DNA of 64,000 bases from an uncultured Alphaproteobacteria bacterium (GTDB taxonomy: Bacteria; Pseudomonadota; Alphaproteobacteria; RUG11792). The translations under genes were made by a program, and so were the position numbers. The notes beneath the pieces were generated by a model, which did no database searches, had not been told where the DNA came from, and saw nothing but the letters and a program-made list of their open reading frames with translations. Positions within the stretch are counted from its first letter, which is position 1; every line of letters starts with the position of its first letter. Shown piece after piece: positions 8,335-18,216 of this stretch. The stretch is from positions 1-64,000 of the forward strand of contig CALXQI010000007.1 of the NCBI GenBank assembly GCA_944390585.1. The letters are read 5' to 3'.

Positions 8335-9480
8335 TTATGATAGATTAATAGCCTCATCGTTATTTCTGTGAGAGACTGTAATAATGCCTTGTAATAGATC
8401 TATTGCTCTTTGCATTACGTTGTCACAATCACCTACTATAATATTTGGTATAACTCCATTTTTGTCAAGTTTATTACCATTTGGCGTATACAAATAGGCT
8501 GTTGTTAGTTTTATCGCACCTTTCCCAGGTATTTGTATTATTGTTTGTAGCGATCCTTTACCATACGATTGTTCTCCAATGATAATTGCTCGATTATTAT
8601 CATGCAGTGCTGCAGCAACTAATTCTGCACCTGACGCAGTACTTTTATCAATTAAAACAATTATATGTCCTTTATCAAAAATGTCATTTCCATGCGAAAA
8701 GACTGTTTTATTTTCACACTGTTTGCGTGAACGCATATGTACAATAACTGCGTTTTCTAAAAATAAATCTGCAACATTTACAGCTTGTTCTATAATTCCA
8801 CCTGGATTACCTCTTAAATCTATAATAATCCCATGAATTCCTTTCTTTTTAATTGTATCAACCGCTTGTATGACATTTTGTACAGTATTATCATTAAAAT
8901 GTGTGATTTTTATAATTGCTATTTTTTCATGAAAAGAGAGCTTTACTGTTTTTAGATTTACTATATTTTTTTTAACTGTAATTTGTATTTCATGCTCTTT
9001 ATTACGTAATATTTTGAGATTTATTTTGTTACACTCTAGTAAGATCTTATTACACTGTGCACGATTACTTATAACGTCAATATCATTTATTGTTGTGATA
9101 ATATCACAAGCTTTAATGCCTGCATTAAATGCAGGAGAGTCCTCTATAACGGATGTAACTTCAATTCCATTATTTGCATCTTGTATCTCTATGCCAAGGC
9201 CAAAATAAAGACCTCTCGTTACTTGATAATACGTTTGATAATCACTTTGCGCAATATACATAGAATTTTCGTCTAATGATGATAACATACCCTTTATTGC
9301 TCCAACTTCCAGTTGTTGTTTAGAAACATCTCCTGCATAATTCTCCTTTATTTCATTTACTACTGCTTGTACAAGACTATCTGCAGAAATCATAACTATA
9401 GCTTTATCATCATACGCTTTATCCTGTTTGCATGCTGCTAATAACAAAATAACACATAGCAAAAAGATTTTTTTTATCAT
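8335..9480 (-). CDS. ctpA: carboxy-terminal processing protease (S41 family), lipoprotein
   Basis: The 381-residue protein begins with a lipoprotein signal, 'MIKKIFLLCVILLLAAC', so it should be anchored in the periplasm. A PDZ domain follows ('GLGIEIQDANNGIEVTSV', residues about 85-165). The S41 protease core contains 'GIIIDLRGNPGG' and the serine/lysine pair in 'STASGAELVAAAL' and 'GEQSYGKGSLQTII'. The catalytic serine and lysine are both present. CtpA enzymes trim the C-termini of exported proteins. An upstream GTG/ATG start eight codons earlier (9504) is less suited to the signal peptide. The gene is convergent with kdsB, 18 bases apart. Confidence 0.9.
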   Translation of the reverse strand: MIKKIFLLCVILLLAACKQDKAYDDKAIVMISADSLVQAVVNEIKENYAGDVSKQQLEVGAIKGMLSSLDENSMYIAQSDYQTYYQVTRGLYFGLGIEIQDANNGIEVTSVIEDSPAFNAGIKACDIITTINDIDVISNRAQCNKILLECNKINLKILRNKEHEIQITVKKNIVNLKTVKLSFHEKIAIIKITHFNDNTVQNVIQAVDTIKKKGIHGIIIDLRGNPGGIIEQAVNVADLFLENAVIVHMRSRKQCENKTVFSHGNDIFDKGHIIVLIDKSTASGAELVAAALHDNNRAIIIGEQSYGKGSLQTIIQIPGKGAIKLTTAYLYTPNGNKLDKNGVIPNIIVGDCDNVMQRAIDLLQGIITVSHRNNDEAINLS

Positions 9481-9577
9481 AAAAGAATCATAAATATTAA
9501 CCATGATACGCTAAACAATTCTACAAAAATATGCAATGTTTAATACAATTTTTGCTAAAACTACCCATCATAATATA

Positions 9578-10828
9578 TTATTTTCTACGCAAAGAAATTC
9601 CATGTATCAGCATCCATAATAATAACATTGATGCAATTGCTATCATTCCACTTGAAGCGAATACATGCATAATTGAGAATGTGTGAGCAACATACCCTGC
9701 AAACGAATCAGCAATAAAAGCAGCTATTGCATTACATAACCAATATACACCAAATCCAGTACCACGCAAATCTTCTGGAATTCTTTCCGCTATTAGTGAA
9801 ACAAAAATATTTTGTGTTGCACTATACTGTAATCCCCATAAAACAATCCCAATTGCAAAACTCCCAAGTGTTGTTGCAGAATACATAATAACGTCTGACA
9901 AAATAAGTGACATTACACCAAAAAATAAAACTTTGACTCTATCAAATCTATCACCCAACAATCCAACTGGATAAGATGCACTTGCCGTGCCAATGTTAAA
10001 AATAATCATAACAAATGGGATATATTTTGCAGGTACTGCAAATTCATCGCTTGCACATAGTGTTAAAAAAGTCTCATTCATTCTTGCTGTCATAAATACA
10101 AAGTTTACGCAAATTAACAGCCAAAATGATTTTCCAAGATATTTAAAGTTTTTTAACGTAAATTTTGTAGCAACTTTTGGCGCTGGCATTGGGGCACTTG
10201 ATACAACAGCTGGATGATCATACCTTTTTGGTTCTTTAACAAAGAAAATAAGTATTAATAATGCAATAAATGCTGGGATCGACGCCAAAGCAAATACAGA
10301 TTGAAAATCATTATCTGTATACTGCATAATAACAATGCCTAATACTCCACCAAGCATTGATCCAATGTATGCAAGTGTTCGTTTTAAGCCATAGCTTGCT
10401 CCTATCTTCTTTCTAGGCGCCAAATCTGCAACGATTGCATCCCTTGGTGTGCCCTGTATTCCATTGCCAAAACGTTCTAGCATCCTAGCTGTAAAAACCA
10501 TGTAAAACGAATCAGCAATTGCCAATAGAGGCTTACTTATAACAGAAAATAAATATCCAACAATCATAATACCTTTGCGTTTTTTAAAGTAATCGCTTAG
10601 CATTCCAGAAAATAATTTCATTGCATTTGATAGAAATTCGCAAAATCCATCCAAAAACCCTATCCCTATCATGGATGCGCCAACAATATTCTTTAAATAA
10701 ACACCTGACAAACTATACATCATGACAAATGAAACATTCATCAGCATCATCATGAATCCAATTTGCCAAATTGTTATAGATATTTTCCCATCACGTTGTT
10801 GTCTTTGGGGAAGATCAGTTTGCAACAT
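9578..10828 (-). CDS. major facilitator superfamily transporter
   Basis: The 416-residue protein has about 12 hydrophobic helices and the MFS loop 2-3 signature in 'GMLSDYFKKRKGIMIVGY', with a related 'GLLGDRFDRVKVLFFG' between helices 8 and 9. A cytoplasmic loop of about 35 residues rich in proline and alanine separates the two halves. 'ARMLERFGNGIQGTPRDAI' resembles a group of MFS proteins common in intracellular alphaproteobacteria whose substrates are unassigned. It lies between ctpA and lysC on the same strand. Substrate cannot be told from the sequence. Confidence 0.85.
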   Translation of the reverse strand: MLQTDLPQRQQRDGKISITIWQIGFMMMLMNVSFVMMYSLSGVYLKNIVGASMIGIGFLDGFCEFLSNAMKLFSGMLSDYFKKRKGIMIVGYLFSVISKPLLAIADSFYMVFTARMLERFGNGIQGTPRDAIVADLAPRKKIGASYGLKRTLAYIGSMLGGVLGIVIMQYTDNDFQSVFALASIPAFIALLILIFFVKEPKRYDHPAVVSSAPMPAPKVATKFTLKNFKYLGKSFWLLICVNFVFMTARMNETFLTLCASDEFAVPAKYIPFVMIIFNIGTASASYPVGLLGDRFDRVKVLFFGVMSLILSDVIMYSATTLGSFAIGIVLWGLQYSATQNIFVSLIAERIPEDLRGTGFGVYWLCNAIAAFIADSFAGYVAHTFSIMHVFASSGMIAIASMLLLWMLIHGISLRRK

Positions 10829-10898
10829 CAGAAATCGTCATTGGCAAAAATAGCCACAACTATTTATCCTACATAACATGCGTATTGTCAAATACTTT

Positions 10899-11879
10899 TT
10901 ACAAAAAATATGCATCATGAAGCTTATTTAGCATAAATTCTGTTTCATGGTATTTTACAACGATCGTTGCTTGTGATTCTGTTGTCCAAAATGCTAGACA
11001 GTCTTCTGGTTTTTGAATTTTGTTTGCATCAGGTCCAGTTGCTGTAATAACACCAACTCGTCTTGAATTTTGTGTTTGATAATTTTTACATAACCTATTT
11101 TTATTATCTATATAGAAATCCTTACTATGAGCAAATCCAGCAATTTTTATATTACGATAATAATTTGTTTTATCTGTTACTAATGTTCCAATATTATCTG
11201 ATGTAAAACTTGATAATACGCGAATATTAACTTTGCTTTTTTTTGCAATTTCAACAGATTTATCTTGCAATACTTTAGCTCCTGTTAATGACATTGCATA
11301 CATATCATCATACGAGATCGATGTCAAACGCTTTGCATTTGTCACAACGCGTGGATCAGCTGTATACACGCCATCAACATCAGTATAAATAACGCATTCT
11401 GACAAAATTGCTGCAGCAATAGCAATAGCCGTTGCATCTGATCCACCTCTACCTATTGTCATTATTCTGTTATGCTTTGTTATACCTTGAAATCCCGCAA
11501 TAATGGGAACTTGGTCATGTTTAAGCATTGATAAAATACAATCTTTATTAATATCAATAATATTATTATTTTCTACAATAATAGGCACCTGCCATCCAAG
11601 CATAGAGACAGCTTTTATTCCATTTTGTTTTAAGCACAAAGACAACAAGCCTACAGAAATCTGTTCTCCAGTGCTTAATACAACGTCTACTTCATCATCT
11701 AGTGTTGGGCAAAAATTGTTTGTCATTTCAAGTAAGTGTGTTGTCGCTCCTTGCATTGCTGATACAACAACAATAACTTTGATTTTATTTTGTAGATATT
11801 GTTTTATTATATTTGTAACATGCTCTATTCTTGCAATAGTTGCAACAGACGAACCGCCAAATTTTAAGACACAGTACAT
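10899..11879 (-). CDS. lysC: aspartate kinase with a shortened ACT regulatory region
   Basis: The protein phosphorylates aspartate, the first step toward diaminopimelate, lysine, threonine and methionine. The kinase domain is complete: 'LKFGGSSVATIARI' at the N-terminus, 'GRGGSDATAIAIAAA' and 'YTDVDGVYTADPRVV'. I chose ATG 11879 because LysC proteins begin at 'MYCVLKFGGSSV'. The product is about 326 residues against about 400 for a typical LysC with two ACT domains. Residues after about 235 keep only pieces of ACT ('KIAGFAHSKDF', 'SQATIVVKYHETEFMLNKLHDA'), so feedback inhibition may be lost. No other pathway genes are nearby; supply of meso-diaminopimelate for peptidoglycan is a likely reason for retention. 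Confidence 0.88.
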   Translation of the reverse strand: MYCVLKFGGSSVATIARIEHVTNIIKQYLQNKIKVIVVVSAMQGATTHLLEMTNNFCPTLDDEVDVVLSTGEQISVGLLSLCLKQNGIKAVSMLGWQVPIIVENNNIIDINKDCILSMLKHDQVPIIAGFQGITKHNRIMTIGRGGSDATAIAIAAAILSECVIYTDVDGVYTADPRVVTNAKRLTSISYDDMYAMSLTGAKVLQDKSVEIAKKSKVNIRVLSSFTSDNIGTLVTDKTNYYRNIKIAGFAHSKDFYIDNKNRLCKNYQTQNSRRVGVITATGPDANKIQKPEDCLAFWTTESQATIVVKYHETEFMLNKLHDAYFL

Positions 11880-11946
11880 GATGCAAGATGAGCAAAAGAT
11901 AAGCTGATTAAAACACGTTTTATCCAAACTAACAAGTGGTAAAATT

Positions 11947-12255
11947 TTAATTTTTCACGATAAAATCGTCTTTATAAATATAATTTAGTATTCTTATACA
12001 TTGCTCTTCCAACATATCGCGATCTATTACATTATCTATCAAGCTAATATTTTGTTCTAATATATTTATATCATATTTTATTTTGTCTAAATCTATCTTT
12101 TTTTGTTGTAGTTCTTGTGAAACTGTAAAATACGCCATAATTCCGTTTTTACCAGTAATTGCATGGTATATAAAATAAATTGTGCATATTAAAAAAATAC
12201 CTAGCTTAATAGCCGTTTTTATTCTATTTGATATACCTACAAACTCTCTTTCCAT
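11947..12255 (-). CDS. ftsB: septum formation initiator FtsB/DivIC-like
   Basis: The 102-residue protein has one transmembrane helix (residues about 14-33, 'AIKLGIFLICTIYFIYHAI') and then a coiled coil from about 45 to 75. A C-terminal 'DMLEEQCIRILNYIYKDDFIV' matches the alphaproteobacterial FtsB/DivIC ending, where 'LDERAR.VLN...DE.V' is usual. The 'AITGKNGIMAYFTV' after the helix is also typical. FtsB joins FtsL and FtsQ in the divisome and activates septal wall synthesis. Confidence 0.8.
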   Translation of the reverse strand: MEREFVGISNRIKTAIKLGIFLICTIYFIYHAITGKNGIMAYFTVSQELQQKKIDLDKIKYDINILEQNISLIDNVIDRDMLEEQCIRILNYIYKDDFIVKN

Positions 12256-12391
12256 GTTTTTTTGATAAAAACTGTTTTAACACATTTTACATCAGCAACT
12301 ACAAATTATAAAAGAAGACAAATAGATTGATCAATAAAATATCATTTATACTTTTTAATTATAAATAACACCATTAATATTGCTAACTACA

Positions 12392-15300
12392 CTAATAAAG
12401 CTTTACACCGCGAATTTCTGAAATTTTTCTACGATTTTCTATTGTTAACTTCTTCCTATATTGTGTAGAAAATTCAACATTACGTCCATTTTCATTTGTC
12501 GCTAAGAAAGAAATTTGTGCATCGCCATCTTCCATTTTTTCTAATAGAGCATGTAATGCTGCAATATCTGCGTCTTGCTCCAATGTAATAAATCCTTTCT
12601 GTGAAATCAAAATTGTATCTATATTTTGAGCTCCAGTTGCAGTTAATCTAACACTGCCTTCATTTACCTTAATAGATATATTTATGAGAAGAGGAGTTCC
12701 AGGTATAAGCATATTATATATATCATGATACACAGCAGGTAAAACACTAACTTCAAACGAATTCTCACAATCAGAAATATTTAAAAAAGCATACTTTTGT
12801 TTATTTCTAGAAAGTTTTTCTTGTTTGCTGATAAATATTCCAGCAGCTACAATATCCTGTTGAATATTCCCCTGTAAAAACTCAGAACTTGGAGTAATTT
12901 GCACACGCAAAAACTGCATATATAATGACATGGGATGTGATGTTAGATAAAATCCTATTGCACCTCTCTCCTTTTCTAATTTATCTATAATTTGCCATTC
13001 ATCAATATTAGAAACGTCAATCTTTGTAGTTATATTGCTAAAAAGAGATCTTTGATTTTGTTGTAAATCTTCATTACCAATTTTGTTATAATATTCTAGG
13101 ACTTGATGTCTGTTATTGTTTAAAGAATCAAAAACACCTGCATATATAAAATTTTCTATATTGCGTTTATTAATATTTTTTACACGATTGAAAAAATCCT
13201 CAATATTTAAGAATTCTCCATTTTTTTGTCGTTCTTCAATTATAATTTTACATGATATGCTGCTTATTCCTTTGATTGCCGATAAAGCATATCTAATATT
13301 CTTATCATTACCAATAAACTCAACATCAGAACTATTTATATCAGGTGGAAGTATTGTAATGCCATTTTCTTTTGCATCTTGAATATAAAAAGAGATGCGT
13401 TCAGTATTTGTGATATCTAAATTCATTGATGCAATATAAAACGCAAGTGGATAATTGGCTTTTAAATACGCGGTTTGATAAGACAAAAGTGCATACGGTG
13501 CAGCATGCGATCTATTGAATCCATATCCAGCAAATTTTTGCATACTAGAAAACACATCTCTCGCTATATCCTCTGGTACTCCATTTTTTTTAGCGCCAGC
13601 AAGAAAGATCTGCGTATGCTTTTCCATCTCAGAGACTATTTTCTTACCCATAGCCCTGCGCAACAAATCTGATTCTGCAAGTGTATAACCGCCCATGATT
13701 TGCGCAATTTTCATAACTTGCTCTTGGTAGACCATTACGCCATATGTTGATTGTAAAATATCAACCAGCATTGGGTGTTTATAAGTAATTGGTTCAGTCC
13801 CATTTTTTCTTGCCAGGTACTTAGGAATATCATCCATTGGCCCAGGTCTATAAAGTGAAACTAGTGCAACAATATCTTCAAGTCTATCTGGTTGCATTTT
13901 CTGTAATACATCTCTCATTCCTGCACTTTCTAATTGGAATACTCCAAAAATATTTCCACTTCTCATAAGAGCAAATGTATTATCATCATCCAATGGGATC
14001 TTTGATATGTTAATACCAGCTATATCACAAGCCATTTTTATCATTGTTAATGTTTTTAATCCAAGAAAATCAAACTTTACAAGTCCAGCTTTTTCTACAT
14101 ACTTCATATTAAATTGTGTAATAACTGTTCCTGTTTCTCCATCGTTAAAAACTGGAACTATAGATGCAACATCTTGGTGACCTATCACTATGCCAGCTGC
14201 GTGCACAGAAGCATGTCTGTATAATCCCTCCAATGCTAAACCATTCTGAATTAAAAATTTAACACTATCATCTTCTTCCATCATATTTGTCAGAGCTGGT
14301 TCTATCTCCAACGCCTTCTTCAAGTCAACAGGATTTGCCGGATTTTGCGGAACAAGTTTACATATTCTGTCAATAAGGCCATATGGCATTTGTAAAACAC
14401 GTCCAACATCACGCAAGACAGCTCTTGCTTGTAACTTACCAAACGCAGCAATGTGGGCAACCTTATCATTACCATATCTATTTTGAACGTACTTTATTAC
14501 TTCATCTCTTCTGTATTGGCAAAAATCAACATCTATATCTGGCATTGATATACGTTCTGGATTTAAGAATCTCTCAAAAATTAAATGGTACTTTATGGGA
14601 TCTAAATCTGTAATCTGTAAACTCCAACTAACAATCGATCCTGCACCAGATCCTCTGCCAGGACCAACTGGTATACCATTATTTTTAGCCCAATTTATAA
14701 AATCAGAAACTATAAGAAAATAGCCACAAAATCCCATTTGTTTTATGACAGAGTATTCATAGTTCAATCTATTTATATATTCTTCTTTGATAAGGTTTTT
14801 CTCACGATCTTTATTTTCAGGATAGTATATCACTTCTTCATCAATTCTTTTTTGTAAACCATCTATGGCAAAATTCTTTAATATTTCTTCTTCATTAATC
14901 TCATCATTATCTGAAAATTTAGGCAAAATAGGTTTATGTGCACGTGGCATAAAAGAACATCTTTTTGCAACAATTTCCGTATTTGCAATAGCCTCTGGTA
15001 TATCTTCAAAGAGTCGTACCATCTCTTCTGTATCTCTTAAGTAACAAGTTTCTTCCACTTTCCGTCTATCGTCCTGTGCAATGTATGTACCGTCATTAAT
15101 ACACATTAAGATTGCTTGTGAAATACTTTCTTCTTTATTCAAAAAAAATATTTCATTTGTAGCAACAACTGGCACATTATTTTGCATAGCGTATTGAATA
15201 AAGAATTTTTCTGTTACACTTTCATCACTATGCCCAAGTCTGCTAATCTCAACATAAAAATTATCTTTAAACAAATTATGTAATGTCTTTATTGCATTAA

Positions 15301-15718
15301 ATGCAATATCTCTTTGTCCTAAACAGTATATCTTTCCTACAATCCCAGAATACCCACCGCTTAAGCATATTAAATCGCTACTGTATTCAGATAACTTCTG
15401 TGCATCAACTCCATTATCAAAATAAAAACATTTCATTAACTTAAGCAAGTTTTTATATCCACACTCTGTTTTTGCAAAAAGCAATATAGGAGCTGTAATA
15501 CTTGAAAATGTAATATTTAACTGTGTTCCAACAATACCTTGTATACCAGAGCTCGCAGCTTGCAGAGAAAAATCCAAAACACCAAACATATTATTTGCAT
15601 CAGTAATTCCACACGCAGGTATCTGCAGCTCCCTACATTTACGCATTAAAGCATCGATTTTTACAGTACTTTCACAGAGAGAATATGTAGTATGTACCTT
15701 AAGCGGAATAAACAGCAT
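12392..15718 (-). CDS. dnaE: DNA polymerase III alpha subunit
   Basis: DnaE is the replicative polymerase. From the N-terminus it has a PHP domain ('LKVHTTYSL', 'GITDANNMFG'), palm and fingers with 'GPGRGSGAGSIVSW' and the catalytic 'PDIDVDFCQYRR', then 'LVSLYRPGPMDDIP', 'YGVMVYQEQVMKI' and the helix-hairpin-helix and OB regions. Length is 1108 residues from ATG 15718. A longer frame to 15796 exists, but it runs into the initiator tRNA gene and its extra residues are not DnaE-like, so I reject it. The gene begins 18 bases after the tRNA and may be transcribed with it. Confidence 0.96.
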   Translation of the reverse strand: MLFIPLKVHTTYSLCESTVKIDALMRKCRELQIPACGITDANNMFGVLDFSLQAASSGIQGIVGTQLNITFSSITAPILLFAKTECGYKNLLKLMKCFYFDNGVDAQKLSEYSSDLICLSGGYSGIVGKIYCLGQRDIAFNAIKTLHNLFKDNFYVEISRLGHSDESVTEKFFIQYAMQNNVPVVATNEIFFLNKEESISQAILMCINDGTYIAQDDRRKVEETCYLRDTEEMVRLFEDIPEAIANTEIVAKRCSFMPRAHKPILPKFSDNDEINEEEILKNFAIDGLQKRIDEEVIYYPENKDREKNLIKEEYINRLNYEYSVIKQMGFCGYFLIVSDFINWAKNNGIPVGPGRGSGAGSIVSWSLQITDLDPIKYHLIFERFLNPERISMPDIDVDFCQYRRDEVIKYVQNRYGNDKVAHIAAFGKLQARAVLRDVGRVLQMPYGLIDRICKLVPQNPANPVDLKKALEIEPALTNMMEEDDSVKFLIQNGLALEGLYRHASVHAAGIVIGHQDVASIVPVFNDGETGTVITQFNMKYVEKAGLVKFDFLGLKTLTMIKMACDIAGINISKIPLDDDNTFALMRSGNIFGVFQLESAGMRDVLQKMQPDRLEDIVALVSLYRPGPMDDIPKYLARKNGTEPITYKHPMLVDILQSTYGVMVYQEQVMKIAQIMGGYTLAESDLLRRAMGKKIVSEMEKHTQIFLAGAKKNGVPEDIARDVFSSMQKFAGYGFNRSHAAPYALLSYQTAYLKANYPLAFYIASMNLDITNTERISFYIQDAKENGITILPPDINSSDVEFIGNDKNIRYALSAIKGISSISCKIIIEERQKNGEFLNIEDFFNRVKNINKRNIENFIYAGVFDSLNNNRHQVLEYYNKIGNEDLQQNQRSLFSNITTKIDVSNIDEWQIIDKLEKERGAIGFYLTSHPMSLYMQFLRVQITPSSEFLQGNIQQDIVAAGIFISKQEKLSRNKQKYAFLNISDCENSFEVSVLPAVYHDIYNMLIPGTPLLINISIKVNEGSVRLTATGAQNIDTILISQKGFITLEQDADIAALHALLEKMEDGDAQISFLATNENGRNVEFSTQYRKKLTIENRRKISEIRGVKLY

Positions 15719-15735
15719 TACAAGCCAGCTAAAAT

Positions 15736-15812
<77 letters not shown>

Positions 15813-16167
15813 GCACACATACATTGTACAATAAATAAAATGATATGTAAACAAATTTTGTTACAAAAATTATTATCTATACTGTATGCTTGGTCAGAAG
15901 TTGTTTTGTTATTAACATAAAAAACACATTTTTATATTATTATTTTGTATTTTTTTAATTATATGTATTATGCAATAATGCTTTAACAAAAATAAATTTG
16001 TAATAATATTGTATATATCATTGTTTTAAAAATATTTTTAATAAATGATAGAAATATGTAAAAAATGATAAGCAATTGGATAAAATTAACGAAAATTTAA
16101 TAATGAGTGTTATAGTCTACTTATATGGGAAAGTGTAAGTAATATTACATATCTTGTAGGGAATAAA
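15813..16167. other. AT-rich intergenic region upstream of tssB
   Basis: About 355 bases separate the initiator tRNA from tssB on the opposite strand, so both promoters should lie here. A ribosome site 'TAGGGA' sits just before the tssB ATG. The rest is almost entirely A and T with no open frame or inverted repeat that I can support. Confidence 0.4.
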
Positions 16168-16731
16168 ATGGCAGAAAGTAGGCAACATACACTTGATAGA
16201 GTTAGAAAACCACGCGTTCATATAACGTATGATGTGGAAATTGGTAACGCTATAGAACAAAAAGAGTTGCCATTTGTGGTTGGAGTTATGGCTGATTTGT
16301 CTGGAATGCAAGAAAGCCCACTGCCTCCATTACGGCAGAGAAAGTTTGTAGAAATTGATCGTGATAATTTTATGGATGTTATGTCTGTCATTCATCCAAG
16401 ACTTGTATTACGTGTTGCAAACAGGTTGAGTGACGATACTCCAGAAATGAGTGTAGAGTTGCGATTTAAGCACATTGAAGATTTTGAGCCAAAAGCGATT
16501 GCCTTAAATATTCCTAAATTGGCAAGACTGTATGAAAAACGCTCAAATCTTAAGAATTTGATCGCAAAAATGGACGGCAATGATCCACTTGAAATATTAC
16601 TGACACAAATTATGCACAATAGAGATAATTACGAAAAATTAAAAAAAGAAATAGAAGAATATTATGAAGAGCATAAACCTGCAGAAGAGGGTGCGCAAAA
16701 TGAAACAAGTGAACAAGGCACTGAAGGATAG
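16168..16731 (+). CDS. tssB: type VI secretion sheath subunit TssB
   Basis: TssB (VipA) pairs with TssC to form the contractile sheath. The 187-residue product shows the family hallmarks '[16 protein letters not shown]', '[13 protein letters not shown]', '[17 protein letters not shown]', 'RVANRL' and '[15 protein letters not shown]'. The acidic C-terminal tail after residue 165 is somewhat extended. It resembles the proteobacterial T6SS-i form. tssC follows 11 bases after the stop with a strong ribosome site (AGGAGGG), so the two subunits are co-expressed. No other clearly recognisable T6SS gene (tssJKLM, tssE, hcp, vgrG, clpV) is in the window. Confidence 0.94.
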   Translation: MAESRQHTLDRVRKPRVHITYDVEIGNAIEQKELPFVVGVMADLSGMQESPLPPLRQRKFVEIDRDNFMDVMSVIHPRLVLRVANRLSDDTPEMSVELRFKHIEDFEPKAIALNIPKLARLYEKRSNLKNLIAKMDGNDPLEILLTQIMHNRDNYEKLKKEIEEYYEEHKPAEEGAQNETSEQGTEG

Positions 16732-16742
16732 GAGGGCTTAAA

Positions 16743-18206
16743 ATGTCTGATAATGTGATTATTATTCCAGATGATGTCAAGATACTTGATATTATCTTGC
16801 ACGAGTACAAAATGACACGCTTTCCAGAGCAGGAAGCTGTCGCAATAGACATTCTTCGTGAATTTGTTGAAGAAATAGGTGCAATGGATGATACAGCATC
16901 AGAAGCAACGCTTCTTGGTTTTCTGATGAAACGCATTGAGGAAACGGATGCTTTATTAACTGCACAAATCAATGAAATTTTGCATGCACCTGAATTTCAA
17001 AGATTAGAGGGGTCATGGCGTGGATTGCATTACTTTGTAATGAACACAGAAACTGGAACTAGCCTCAAAATTAGGGTACTTAATGCCACTTTAAAAGAGC
17101 TGCGCGATGATTTAACCAAAGCTGTTGAATTTGATCAAAGTCAGCTATTTAAGAAGATATATGAAGAGGAATACGGTACATTTGGTGGTACGCCTTACTC
17201 TTGCTTAATAGGAGATTTCTTCTTTACAACTCATCCGCAGGACATGTTATTCTTAGAGCACATTGCAGGTCTGGCAGCTGCTGCTCATACTCCATTTTTG
17301 GCGGCCGTATCGCATGTTTTCTTTAATGTGGATAAGTTTGAAGATTTGCCGCTACCACGTGATTTGGCAAAAATGTTTGAATCTCCAGACTTTATAAAAT
17401 GGAACTCATTTAGACAAATGGAAGACTCAAGGTATGTTGCCCTTATGTTACCAAGGGTACTTATGAGACTCCCGTACGGACCAAACACAATTCCTGTTGA
17501 GGCATTTCATTTTGAAGAAAATGTTGGATTTGGTGATACAGATAAGTTCTGTTGGGGGAATCCAGCGTATGCTCTAGGCCAGCGTATTACATCTGCATTT
17601 GCTAAATATAATTGGACTGCAGCTATACGTGGTGTAGAAGGTGGTGGTAAGGTCGAAGGGTTGCCGGCATACGTGTTTAAAACGCTAGAAGGTGATAGTA
17701 TGGTTAAATGTCCAACAGAAGTTGCTATAACGGATAGAAGAGAGAAAGAATTGAGTGATTTAGGATTTATAGCGCTATGTTATAGCAAAGGTACTGATTA
17801 TGCAGTGTTTTTTGGAGCACAGACAACGCAGTTACCAAAACGATACAATCTTGATGATGCCAATGCCAATGCTGCGCTTTCAGCAAGAATTCCATATGTT
17901 CTTGCTGCTTCGCGTTTTGCACATTATATAAAAGTAATAATGCGAGATAAAATTGGTTCTTTCCTTACGAAAGAAAATATAGAACAGTATTTAAATACAT
18001 GGATTGCAAGCTATATTTTATTAAATGATGATGCACCTAACCACATAAAGGCTCAGTATCCATTAAGAGAAGGTAGAATAGATGTGTATGATGTTCCAGG
18101 CAAACCTGGTTCCTATACATCAGTTGTGTATTTAAGACCTCATTTCCAAATGGAGGAGTTAACTGCGTCAATTAGGCTAGTTGCTACTTTGCCTGATAAA
18201 GCGTAA
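16743..18206 (+). CDS. tssC: type VI secretion sheath large subunit TssC
   Basis: TssC (VipB) is the larger sheath protein. The 487-residue protein is full length and shows '[13 protein letters not shown]', '[19 protein letters not shown]', 'GDFFF', the long '[19 protein letters not shown]' helix, '[19 protein letters not shown]' and the C-terminal '[19 protein letters not shown]' region. All match the family in order. A ribosome site sits in the gap after tssB. The 3' end runs up to a degenerate HtrA-like gene, probably in the same operon. Confidence 0.96.
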   Translation: MSDNVIIIPDDVKILDIILHEYKMTRFPEQEAVAIDILREFVEEIGAMDDTASEATLLGFLMKRIEETDALLTAQINEILHAPEFQRLEGSWRGLHYFVMNTETGTSLKIRVLNATLKELRDDLTKAVEFDQSQLFKKIYEEEYGTFGGTPYSCLIGDFFFTTHPQDMLFLEHIAGLAAAAHTPFLAAVSHVFFNVDKFEDLPLPRDLAKMFESPDFIKWNSFRQMEDSRYVALMLPRVLMRLPYGPNTIPVEAFHFEENVGFGDTDKFCWGNPAYALGQRITSAFAKYNWTAAIRGVEGGGKVEGLPAYVFKTLEGDSMVKCPTEVAITDRREKELSDLGFIALCYSKGTDYAVFFGAQTTQLPKRYNLDDANANAALSARIPYVLAASRFAHYIKVIMRDKIGSFLTKENIEQYLNTWIASYILLNDDAPNHIKAQYPLREGRIDVYDVPGKPGSYTSVVYLRPHFQMEELTASIRLVATLPDKA

Positions 18207-18216
18207 GACGAGGTGC

